Source: Mobilicoccus sp032056465
Lineage (GTDB): Bacteria > Actinomycetota > Actinomycetes > Actinomycetales > Dermatophilaceae
Strand: one strand, 5' to 3'
Length of the DNA: 64,000 nucleotides
Assembly: GCF_032056465.1 (NCBI RefSeq)
Contig: NZ_DAMBCL010000002.1
How positions within the stretch are numbered: the first letter of the stretch is position 1; each line of letters opens with the position of its first letter. The translations under genes and the position numbers were made by a program. A model generated the notes under the pieces. The model worked only from the letters and a program-made list of their open reading frames with translations. It did no database searches and had not been told where the DNA came from. Positions 15,397-22,883 of the stretch are shown in pieces.

Positions 15397-17109
15397 ATGG
15401 CCAGCGGGACACTGATCCAGGCCGGTCTCGTCGACTACGCCATCCTCGCGATCTACTTCGCGTTCGTCCTCGGCATCGGTGTCCTCGCCAGACGGCAGGT
15501 CTCCGGGTCGCTGGACTTCTTCCTGTCCGGGCGCTCCCTGCCCGGCTGGGTCACCGGCCTCGCCTTCGTCTCGGCCAACCTCGGTGCCGTCGAGATCATG
15601 GGGATGTCCGCCACCGGTGCCAAGATCGGCCTGCCCACGGTCCACTACTTCTGGATCGGCGCGATCCCCGCGATGGTGTTCCTCGGCGTCGTGATGATGC
15701 CGTTCTACTACGGCTCCAAGGTGCGCTCGGTGCCCGAGTTCATGCTCCGCCGCTTCGGCCCCGGAGCCCACCTCGTCAACGCCGTCTCGTTCGCCCTCGC
15801 GCAGCTGCTCATCGCGGGCATCAACCTCTACCTGCTCGGCAGCATCATCCACGCGCTGCTCGGGTGGCCCCTGTGGGTCGCGCTCATCGTCGCGGCCGTG
15901 ATCGTCCTGTCCTACATCGTGTTCGGCGGACTGTCCGCGGCGATCTACAACGAGGTCCTCCAGTTCTTCGTCATCGTCGCGTCGCTGCTGCCCCTCGTCC
16001 TTCTCGGCCTCCACCGCGTCGGCGGGTGGCAGGGCATGGTCGACCGCATCACCGTCGCGGCCGCCTCCGGCGTGGGACCGTCGGCTGACCAGCAGCTCCA
16101 CTCCTGGCCCGGCCAGGCTCTCTCCGGTTTCGACAACCCCGTCCTGTCGGTCATCGGCATCGTGTTCGGCCTCGGGTTCGTCCTCTCCTTCGGCTACTGG
16201 ACGACCAACTTCGTCGAGGTCCAGCGCGCCATGGCCTCCGAGTCCATCTCGGCCGCCCGCCAGACCCCGATCATCGGCGCGTTCCCCAAGATGTTCGTCC
16301 CGTTCCTCACGATCGTCCCCGGCATGCTCGCCGCGGTCCTCGTCTCGGAGATCGCCCGCACCAAGGCCGGCGAGGTCGTCCCGGGCGGTGCCTCCGGTCA
16401 CGGCGTCACGTACAACGACTCGCTGCTGTACCTCATGCGCGACCTGCTGCCCAACGGTCTCCTCGGCCTTGCCATCACCGGCCTCGTCGCCGCGTTCATG
16501 GCCGGCATGGCCGCCAACGTCTCGGCGTTCAACACCGTCTTCACCGTCGACATCTGCGAGCACTACCTGCTCAAGGGGCGCAGCGACGAGTCCTACGTGC
16601 GCATCGGTCGGGTCGCCACGGTCGCCGCCACCATCATCGCGATCTTCACCGCCCTCATCGCCGAGCAGTTCGACAACATCATGGATTACCTCCAGACGCT
16701 GTTCGGCTTCTTCAACGCCCCCCTGTTCGCGACGTTCATCGTCGGCATGTTCTGGAAGCGCATGACGCCCACCGCGGGCTGGGTCGGCCTCGTCGTCGGC
16801 ACCCTGTCGGCCATCACCGTGTGGGTGTGCGGCAATCCCGACCTGCTCGGCCTCTTCGAGCTGCCCGGACAGGGCCTCGCGTTCGTCGCCGCCTCCGTCG
16901 GCTTCCTCGCCGACGTCATCGTGAGCGTCCTCGTCTCGCTGGGGACGCAGGCCAAACCCGAGTCCGAACTCCGTGGCCTGGTGTACTCCGTCACGCCCAA
17001 GGAGGACCTCGTCGACCCCGACGAGGCGAGCCGCCCCTGGTACCGGCGCACCCTGCCGCTCGCCGGCATCGCCCTCGTCCTCGTCACCGCCCTCAACCTG
17101 CTGTTCTGA
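15397..17109 (+). CDS. Sodium:solute symporter (SSS family), likely sugar
   Basis: A 570-residue membrane carrier with about 14 hydrophobic segments, starting LVDYAILAIYFAFVLGIGVL. It has the SSS-family features: a SLDFFLSGRSLPGWVTGLAF loop after the first span, GMSATGAKIGLPTVHYFWIG, and GLVAAFMAGMAANVSAFNTV near the sodium site. It most resembles the SGLT-type sugar branch rather than the proline (PutP) branch. Being divergent from galK-galM-lacI, galactose or a related sugar is the likely substrate, driven by the sodium gradient. AAGGAGGGGAC precedes the ATG. The next gene, 27 bases on, is a small membrane protein. Confidence 0.9.
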   Translation: MASGTLIQAGLVDYAILAIYFAFVLGIGVLARRQVSGSLDFFLSGRSLPGWVTGLAFVSANLGAVEIMGMSATGAKIGLPTVHYFWIGAIPAMVFLGVVMMPFYYGSKVRSVPEFMLRRFGPGAHLVNAVSFALAQLLIAGINLYLLGSIIHALLGWPLWVALIVAAVIVLSYIVFGGLSAAIYNEVLQFFVIVASLLPLVLLGLHRVGGWQGMVDRITVAAASGVGPSADQQLHSWPGQALSGFDNPVLSVIGIVFGLGFVLSFGYWTTNFVEVQRAMASESISAARQTPIIGAFPKMFVPFLTIVPGMLAAVLVSEIARTKAGEVVPGGASGHGVTYNDSLLYLMRDLLPNGLLGLAITGLVAAFMAGMAANVSAFNTVFTVDICEHYLLKGRSDESYVRIGRVATVAATIIAIFTALIAEQFDNIMDYLQTLFGFFNAPLFATFIVGMFWKRMTPTAGWVGLVVGTLSAITVWVCGNPDLLGLFELPGQGLAFVAASVGFLADVIVSVLVSLGTQAKPESELRGLVYSVTPKEDLVDPDEASRPWYRRTLPLAGIALVLVTALNLLF

Positions 17110-17136
17110 CCTGCTGTCCTGACAAGGAGATCACTC

Positions 17137-17421
17137 ATGTCGACCACCAACGACGGGACTCCGGTGCGGCACACCGCAGGAGTCTTCGACATCCGCACGA
17201 TCATCGGGCTGCTGCTCCTCGTCTACGGCGTCATCATCGGCGCCATGGGCCTGTTCGCCGATCCCGCCTTCGACAAGACGGGCGGGGTCAACGCCAACCT
17301 TCTCGCCGGCGGCGCCCTTCTCGCCGTGGGTGCGGTGTTCGTCCTCTGGGCCCGGATGCGCCCGATCATCGTCGACGAGCGTCAGGTCGCCCGTCTGCGT
17401 GAGGACGAGACCGGCCACTGA
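17137..17421 (+). CDS. Small membrane protein of the symporter operon
   Basis: A 94-residue protein with two membrane segments (TIIGLLLLVYGVIIGAMGLF and an LLAGGALLAVGAVFVLWARM stretch). It starts 27 bases after the symporter with a good AAGGAG site. Such small partners are common beside actinobacterial SSS carriers. A role in carrier assembly or activity is inference. A strong hairpin terminator follows at 17495. Confidence 0.8.
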   Translation: MSTTNDGTPVRHTAGVFDIRTIIGLLLLVYGVIIGAMGLFADPAFDKTGGVNANLLAGGALLAVGAVFVLWARMRPIIVDERQVARLREDETGH

Positions 17422-17494
17422 GGCCACCGGTGCTGCTCCGGGCTTCGCCGCTGACGGGAACGACGAGCGTCGGCACCGGCGGCCCGGCACAGGA

Positions 17495-17531
17495 ACGAGG
17501 GGCCACCGACACGTCGTCGGCGGCCCCTCGT
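17495..17531. terminator. Hairpin terminator after the symporter operon
   Basis: ACGAGGGGCC pairs with GGCCCCTCGT (10 bp). One mismatch and a further CCGAC/GTCGG helix follow, with loop ACGTC. It sits between the symporter operon end and the 3' end of tRNA-Sec on the other strand, so it may stop transcription from both sides. No U-tract, as usual in high-GC actinobacteria. Confidence 0.7.
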
Positions 17532-17536
17532 CCGCG

Positions 17537-17638
17537 TGGCGGAGGTGGACGGGAATCGAACCCGCCAGACCGAGATGCTCGACCTCACCGGTGTTGAAGA
17601 CCGGGGGGCCCACCAGGAACCCAGACACCTCCACCTCC
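17537..17638 (-). tRNA. selC: tRNA-Sec (anticodon UCA)
   Basis: Selenocysteine tRNA on the minus strand. An 8-bp acceptor helix GGAGGTGG/CCACCTCC, longer than the normal 7 bp, is the tRNA-Sec hallmark. The anticodon loop is CTTCAAC with TCA at 17597-17595, inside a CCGGT/ACCGG stem. A long variable arm follows, then a T-arm with loop TTCGATT, discriminator G and encoded CCA (17539-17537). Total about 102 bases. It reads UGA codons and is charged with serine, then converted by SelA. selD lies divergently upstream. Confidence 0.97.
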
Positions 17639-17787
17639 CACTGTAGGGGCGCAGCAGTCGCCCCCGCAGCCACGCCGAGCCATGCCCATCCGGGTCTGGG
17701 GTGGGGGATCGTGCGGCGGGGTGACGGGCTAGGGTTCTCGCACGTACGTCCGGTGACGCCCGCCACCGACGGGGAAGGTCGGTGCTC

Positions 17788-18801
17788 ATGTCCGAGACCA
17801 CGCTCAGGCTCACGCAGTTCGCCGCCGGGGGAGGCTGCGCGTGCAAGTTGCCCGCCGGACAGCTCGAGAGCGTCGTCGCCGGACTCGTGGGGCAGACCTC
17901 ACCCGACCTGCTCGTGGGTCTGGACGCCGGTGACGACGCCTGCGCCGTCCGCGTCGACGCGGGCGCCGACGGGCGGGGGACGGCGGTCATCTCGACAGCC
18001 GACTTCTTCACCCCGATGATCGACTCGGCCTACGACTGGGGACGCATCGCCGCCGCCAACGCGCTCTCGGACGTCTACGCGATGGGCGGACGCCCCGTGC
18101 TCGCGATCAACCTGGTGGGCTGGCCGGTCGACCTCTTGCCGAACGACGTGCTCACCGAGGTCCTCCGCGGTGGGCTCGACGTCGGTCGGCAGGCCGGATG
18201 CCCCGTCGCCGGTGGGCACTCCATCACCGCCCCGGAACCCGTCTACGGCATGGCCGTCACGGGTGTGGCCGACCCGAATCGGTTGCTGCGCAACGACGCC
18301 GCCGAGGCCGGACAACCCATCAGCCTCACCAAACCCATCGGCGTCGGACTGCTCAACAACCGGCACAAGGCCACCGGGGAACGGTTCGAGGAGGCCGTCG
18401 AGACGATGACCGCCCTCAACGCCGCGGCCTCCCAGGCCGCACTCACCGCCGGGGCGCGTGCCGCGACCGACGTCACCGGTTTCGGACTCCTCGGCCACCT
18501 GCACAAGATGATGCGCGCCTCCGGGGTCACCGCGGTGCTCGATCACGCGGCGGTACCGGTGCTCCCCGCGGCCCGGGAGGCCCTGCGCGACGGGTTCATC
18601 CCCGGCGGCAGCCGCCGCAACCTCGACTGGGTGCGTCCGCATCTGCGCGTCGAGGACTCCGCGCTCGGGGAGGACGATCTCGTGCTCCTCGCCGATGCCC
18701 AGACCTCCGGCGGGCTCCTCGTCGTCGGCGAGATCCCCGGCGCTCCCGTCATCGGCGAGACCGTCGCCGCACGGGAGGGCGCGACAGTCATCGTCCGCTG
18801 A
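17788..18801 (+). CDS. selD: Selenide, water dikinase (selenophosphate synthetase)
   Basis: A 337-residue enzyme that makes selenophosphate from selenide and ATP, the selenium donor for SelA. The N-terminus RLTQFAAGGGCACKLP holds the catalytic Cys (in the position of E. coli Cys17) and Lys. It is the Cys form, not itself a selenoprotein. Further family motifs are STADFFTPMIDSAYDWGRIA, AMGGRPVLAINLVGWP, VAGGHSITAPEPVYG and TDVTGFGLLGHL. I chose ATG 17788 with GGAAGG upstream over GTG 17782. It is divergent from tRNA-Sec and convergent with the MFS carrier. Confidence 0.97.
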   Translation: MSETTLRLTQFAAGGGCACKLPAGQLESVVAGLVGQTSPDLLVGLDAGDDACAVRVDAGADGRGTAVISTADFFTPMIDSAYDWGRIAAANALSDVYAMGGRPVLAINLVGWPVDLLPNDVLTEVLRGGLDVGRQAGCPVAGGHSITAPEPVYGMAVTGVADPNRLLRNDAAEAGQPISLTKPIGVGLLNNRHKATGERFEEAVETMTALNAAASQAALTAGARAATDVTGFGLLGHLHKMMRASGVTAVLDHAAVPVLPAAREALRDGFIPGGSRRNLDWVRPHLRVEDSALGEDDLVLLADAQTSGGLLVVGEIPGAPVIGETVAAREGATVIVR

Positions 18802-18850
18802 CCGAGGCCCCGACTCAGGAGCCCGGTCGATCATGGGTGCCGCCCGAAGG

Positions 18851-18916
18851 ATCGCAGGTGAGGATGCGGCCCGGCGGCTGCCGGGGCGACCACCTCACGG
18901 CATCCTCGGCTGCGAC
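18851..18916. repeat. REP-type inverted repeat, copy B
   Basis: TCGCAGGTGAGGATGC (18852-18867) pairs with GCATCCTCGGCTGCGA (18900-18915) with two mismatches. The centre matches copies C and D when read on the opposite strand (GAGGTGGTCGCC), so this copy is inverted. It lies between the convergent ends of selD and the MFS gene and may serve both as a terminator. Confidence 0.75.
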
Positions 18917-18942
18917 GTCTCGGCACGGGGGGCGGGCGGGCC

Positions 18943-20247
18943 TCAGGCGGTGGGGCGAGCAGGCTTCCTCGTGATGAAGGGGATGGCGGCGCCGACGAGG
19001 GAGATCGCCCCGATGACGGTGAATGCGAGGGTGTAGTTCTTGTCATCGCCGATGAGGGCGGTGGTGATGAGCGGACCCGCGACGCCGCCGATGCTCCACG
19101 CGATGAGCATGAGGCCGTAGATGCCGCCGGCGTTCTTGACGCCGAAGAACTGCCCGGCCGTCGACGGCATCGTGCCGAACCCGCCGCCGTAGCAGGTGTA
19201 GATGAGCGCGGCGAGCACGACGAACATCCATGCGGCACCGGCGTGTGGGATGAGGATGAGGCACAGTCCCTGGATCGCGAGGATGCCGACGAACGCGGGC
19301 ATCTTGCCCATGCGGTCGCTCGCCGCGGCCCAGAGGATGCGGCCGGCGCCGTTGAAGAGGCCGAGGACGCCGACGAGGGCGGCGGCGCCGGCCGCGGTGA
19401 ACCCGGCGACCTCGATCGCGGTCGCGCTCGCGACCGAGATGAGCGAGATCCCGGCGGTGACCGACAGCGCGAGGATCGCGGTGAGCAGGTACCACTGCGG
19501 GGTGCGCAACGCCTCGGCCTGGGTGAAGTCGCGGCCCGCGGGGTCGTCGCCGGTCGTCGCGGCCTTCGTCGCGGGGGCGCCGGCGACGGTGTAGCCGGAG
19601 GGCGGGTTGCGGAACGTCAGCGCGCCGAGCACGCCGAGGACGAGATAGGCGAGGCCGAGGGGCAGGAACGCCGCCGCCGGCTCGGCGGGGTTCGCGCGCA
19701 GCAGCCCCTGGGCCACCGGCGCCGTGATGACGGCTCCGAACCCGAAACCGCCGACCGCGAGGCCGGTGATGAGGCCTGCCTTGTCGGGGAACCACTTCTG
19801 CAACATGGCGATCGGCACGATGTAGGCGAGGCCGAGTCCGAAGCCGGAGAGTACGCCGTATCCGAGGATGAGGATCCACAGCTGGTCGGCGCCGCGCGCG
19901 AACGAGCTGAGAAGGATGCCGAGGGAGTAGAGGACGACGCCGACGAGCGCGACGACGCGGGGTCCGCGGCGGTCCTGGATGCGGCCGCCGATGAACGTGC
20001 CGACGAAGATCATGCCGATGGCGACCTCGAACGGGATGGCCGCCTGCACCTTGCTGAGGTGCATCGCCGACTCCGGCGCCTGGAACGCCCGGCTGAAGAC
20101 GCTCCACGCGTACACGGCGCCGATGGCGAGCTGCACGAGGATGCCACCGACGAGGATGACCCACCGGTTGGGCGTGCCCCCTCGCTCGGACTCCGGCGCG
20201 TGGACGGACTGGCGCGCGGGCTGAGCGGCGCCGGGGGTGCTCGACAT
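18943..20247 (-). CDS. OFA-family MFS transporter (oxalate/formate antiporter type)
   Basis: A 434-residue major facilitator with 12 membrane spans. It shows the OFA hallmarks: NRWVILVGGILVQLAIGAVY, AWSVFSRAF in span 1, GYGVLSGFGLGLAYIVPIAM and GTFIGGRIQDRRGPR. Members exchange oxalate and formate or related carboxylates. Here the gene is last in line behind the formate dehydrogenase genes on the same strand (51 bases after the NrfD-like subunit), so formate or oxalate uptake feeding the enzyme is a reasonable inference. Some OFA proteins carry other acids, so the substrate is not proven. Confidence 0.85.
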   Translation of the reverse strand: MSSTPGAAQPARQSVHAPESERGGTPNRWVILVGGILVQLAIGAVYAWSVFSRAFQAPESAMHLSKVQAAIPFEVAIGMIFVGTFIGGRIQDRRGPRVVALVGVVLYSLGILLSSFARGADQLWILILGYGVLSGFGLGLAYIVPIAMLQKWFPDKAGLITGLAVGGFGFGAVITAPVAQGLLRANPAEPAAAFLPLGLAYLVLGVLGALTFRNPPSGYTVAGAPATKAATTGDDPAGRDFTQAEALRTPQWYLLTAILALSVTAGISLISVASATAIEVAGFTAAGAAALVGVLGLFNGAGRILWAAASDRMGKMPAFVGILAIQGLCLILIPHAGAAWMFVVLAALIYTCYGGGFGTMPSTAGQFFGVKNAGGIYGLMLIAWSIGGVAGPLITTALIGDDKNYTLAFTVIGAISLVGAAIPFITRKPARPTA

Positions 20248-20298
20248 GAGGGCTCCGGGAAGGGGAGGGGACGAGGGGGCGAATGCAGCCGCGAGAGA

Positions 20299-21771
20299 TC
20301 AGTGCGGCGAGACGATGAGGCCGGTGTGGTGCGCCACGCGGGTCTGCGCGGAGTCGGCGGCGCGCTCCTCGGGCGTCTGGGCGAGGCGACGTTCGAGGCG
20401 CTCCCGCTGCGGGACGACCGTGTACTTCGGGTCCCTGGCCGACTCCATCCCGGCCTCGAACACCCCGAACCGCGTACACGCCGAGCCCACGTTGAGGGCG
20501 GCGCCCGCGAGGGCGCCGGCGACGCGGCTGCGCGCCGAGAACGGTGCGAGCACCGCGCCCATCACCGTGAGGGCCTTGGCGGCCTTGAGCACCGTGCCGG
20601 GCCGCCCGGCGCGCAGCGGTTCACCGAGGAGCCCCAAGCGACCCTCCATGATCTGGAACGCGCCGAGGTCGAGCAGGGCGCCACCGACGGCCATGCGCCG
20701 CGCGGGGGCGCACTCGGCCGGATCGGTCACGGCGATCGCGGCCCCACCGGCGGCGGCGAGGGCCGACCCGACGAAGACGAACGGCAACTGCCGGTAGGAG
20801 CCGTGCCATGTGGGGGTCGCGGTGTCGGCGAGGAGGACGGCCGTGTAGGCGGCCAGCGGCGCTGAGAACGCACCGGCGCCGAGGCTCGCGAGCCGGTCCC
20901 CGATGGGCCAGAACCACTGCCCCGGCACGTCGGCCGGGACGACGTAGCGCATGACCTCCGAGGTCGCGGCGACGCCGGTGAATGCGCCGAACCCCGCGAG
21001 GATCCACGACCCCACCGACATCGGCGACGTCAACTTGACCGTCCGCATCATGTTGAGGAACCGCGACGGTTTGCCGAGGTCGGAGACGAGCGCGACCGTC
21101 GAGCCGCCGAGGGCCGCCAGCGCGATGAGACGGCTGTTGCGCTGCAGTTCGTGGCGCCCGGTCATCTCGCCGCCGGCCGCCACGAGCGCCGAGCCCGCGG
21201 CAAGGCCACCGAGGTAGAGGTAGGCGGGGATCTCCGCCTTCCAGGGCGCGGGCTTGACGATGTTGTGCCCGTAGTAGGACGTGAACTCCATCGGCGGGAC
21301 CATGATGTCGTCACGCTGGCGCTTGCGGCGCCCGTCCCGGCCTCCCTGACCGTCACGACCGACCCGACGTTCACCCCCGCGACCGTCGTCACCACCGAGG
21401 GTGACGGCCTCGGAGGGGGTGCCGGCGGCGAGCGGGTCCTCATCGTGCCTGCCGCCGACGCGTTCGACCACGGCCGCCCTGACCCGACCCGCCCTCTCGC
21501 GCAAGGACGCGGTGCTCTCGCGGAGGCCGCCGACGAGGCCGGACAGACGCGGCCCGGTGCCGGCGGCCGCGAGACCGCCACGCTCGGCGAACCCGCGACC
21601 CGTCGCGGCCTGCGTGCCCGGTGTCGCCCGGACGGCGGCCTCGACGGTGCCGAGTTCGGGGGCGATGACCCCGGGCGTCGGTGGCGCGGTGTCGCGGGGT
21701 GCCGTGGGGGTGGATGCGGAGGGTTCGTCGAAGCGGGGCCCGGGGCTGTCGGGGCCGAAGGGGGTGCTCAT
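20299..21771 (-). CDS. Formate dehydrogenase membrane subunit (NrfD family)
   Basis: A 490-residue protein. The first about 155 residues are disordered and rich in Pro, Ala, Arg and Gly. Then MEFTSYYGHNIVKPAPW opens an NrfD/PsrC-type membrane domain of about eight spans (AEIPAYLYLGGLAAGSALVA, GWILAGF-like spans). NrfD subunits anchor iron-sulfur and molybdopterin subunits and pass electrons to or from quinone without haem, unlike the cytochrome b FdnI. The ATG overlaps the stop of the ferredoxin-type subunit by 4 bases. The long N-terminal extension is unusual. Another start near the domain (MVPPMEFTSYY) is possible, but the ATGA overlap favours this one. Confidence 0.85.
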   Translation of the reverse strand: MSTPFGPDSPGPRFDEPSASTPTAPRDTAPPTPGVIAPELGTVEAAVRATPGTQAATGRGFAERGGLAAAGTGPRLSGLVGGLRESTASLRERAGRVRAAVVERVGGRHDEDPLAAGTPSEAVTLGGDDGRGGERRVGRDGQGGRDGRRKRQRDDIMVPPMEFTSYYGHNIVKPAPWKAEIPAYLYLGGLAAGSALVAAGGEMTGRHELQRNSRLIALAALGGSTVALVSDLGKPSRFLNMMRTVKLTSPMSVGSWILAGFGAFTGVAATSEVMRYVVPADVPGQWFWPIGDRLASLGAGAFSAPLAAYTAVLLADTATPTWHGSYRQLPFVFVGSALAAAGGAAIAVTDPAECAPARRMAVGGALLDLGAFQIMEGRLGLLGEPLRAGRPGTVLKAAKALTVMGAVLAPFSARSRVAGALAGAALNVGSACTRFGVFEAGMESARDPKYTVVPQRERLERRLAQTPEERAADSAQTRVAHHTGLIVSPH

Positions 21772-22880
21772 GATCGCCGTCCGAGGAAGCTGAGGGCCGC
21801 GCCGGCGAGCATCGTCAGCCCGGCGAATCCGGCCTTGCGGAAGATGTCGGGCAGGTCCGCCGTCGTGACGACGGGGTCCGGCGGCAGGCCGTAGACCTCC
21901 GGCTCGTCGAGCAGCAGGAACACGGACCCGGTGCCGCCGACGCCGTCGTGGGGATCACCGCCGTAGACCCGCGCCTCGGTGAACCCGTTCCCGTGGAGGA
22001 CCGTGGCGCGCTCCGAGGCGCGCCGACGCATCTCCTCGAGGTCACCGAACTGGATCGAGGTCGTGGGACAGGCCTGCGCGCACGCCGGCTTCTGGTCCGC
22101 GCCGAGGCGGTCGTAGCAGAGCGTGCACTTCTGCGCGACGCCCTCGTTCTTGACCGCCGTCTTCGACCCCTCGGGGCGCTCCCGCCGCTCGATGACGCCG
22201 AACGGGCACGCCGGCACGCAGTACCCGCAGCCGTTGCAGACGTCGTCCTGGACGACGACCGTGCCGAACTCCGTGCGGAACAGCGACCCCGTGGGGCACA
22301 CGTCGAGGCAGGCGGCGTGGGTGCAGTGCTTGCAGACGTCGGAGGCGATGAGCCACCGGAAGTCCGGCACCGAGCCGGTCGCGAGGGCCTCCTCGGCGGC
22401 GCGCTGGGCGCCTTCGAAGCCCGGCACCACGGCCGGTGAGCCTGTCCCGGCGGAGGCCGCCGTCCCCGGCCCGTCGAGGGGCAGGCCCGCGTGGGAGGCG
22501 TGGTCCGTGCGCTGCGCGGTGGCGCGCATGAGCGAGGGGAAGCCGTCGCGCTCCTGCTGCCGCATCGACGGCATCCCGAGGTCGACGAGCCGAGCTCCGG
22601 ACTCGCGGGCCTTCTCGATGCTCTCGCCCGTCTGCTCGATGAACGCGACGTGTCGCCACGTGCTGGCCCCGAGGGAGATCGTGTTGTCGTAGGAGTCGCC
22701 CGTCATCCCCAGACGGTCCATGGGGATGTCGTTCCACTCCTTGCACGCGACCTCGCAGGCCTTGCAGCCGATGCAGATCGAGGTGTCGGTGAAGAACCCC
22801 TTGCGGGGCGGGGGGTTCTCCCAGCCCGCGTCGAGTGCCGGGTCGGTGGGCCCGGACAGCTGGTTGCGCCAGAACCCCAT
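21768..22880 (-). CDS. Formate dehydrogenase iron-sulfur subunit
   Basis: A 370-residue beta subunit with four 4Fe-4S clusters. The cysteine groups are CIGCKACEVACKEWN (about 37-51), CKHCTHAACLDVCPTG, CNGCGYCVPACPFG and CTLCYDRL...ACAQACP. It wires the molybdenum site to the membrane subunit. A hydrophobic stretch at the C-terminus (FAGLTMLAGAALSFLG) resembles the membrane helix of FdnH/FdoH. An approximately 60-residue insert after the first cluster (containing HASHAGLPLDGPGTAASAG) is longer than in E. coli. The start lies 3 bases after the alpha-subunit stop. Confidence 0.92.
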   Translation of the reverse strand: MGFWRNQLSGPTDPALDAGWENPPPRKGFFTDTSICIGCKACEVACKEWNDIPMDRLGMTGDSYDNTISLGASTWRHVAFIEQTGESIEKARESGARLVDLGMPSMRQQERDGFPSLMRATAQRTDHASHAGLPLDGPGTAASAGTGSPAVVPGFEGAQRAAEEALATGSVPDFRWLIASDVCKHCTHAACLDVCPTGSLFRTEFGTVVVQDDVCNGCGYCVPACPFGVIERRERPEGSKTAVKNEGVAQKCTLCYDRLGADQKPACAQACPTTSIQFGDLEEMRRRASERATVLHGNGFTEARVYGGDPHDGVGGTGSVFLLLDEPEVYGLPPDPVVTTADLPDIFRKAGFAGLTMLAGAALSFLGRRS

Positions 22881-22883
22881 CGC

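Noticed and set aside
12841..16563. A very long open frame on the minus strand (over 1200 codons) spanning the gal genes and the symporter.
   Set aside because: Only its last part (from 13821) is galM. The rest lies antisense to the symporter and galK reading, with the composition of a high-GC shadow frame.
17788..18801. SelD as a second selenoprotein.
   Set aside because: The active-site position is a plain Cys codon (GGGCACK) with no in-frame TGA.
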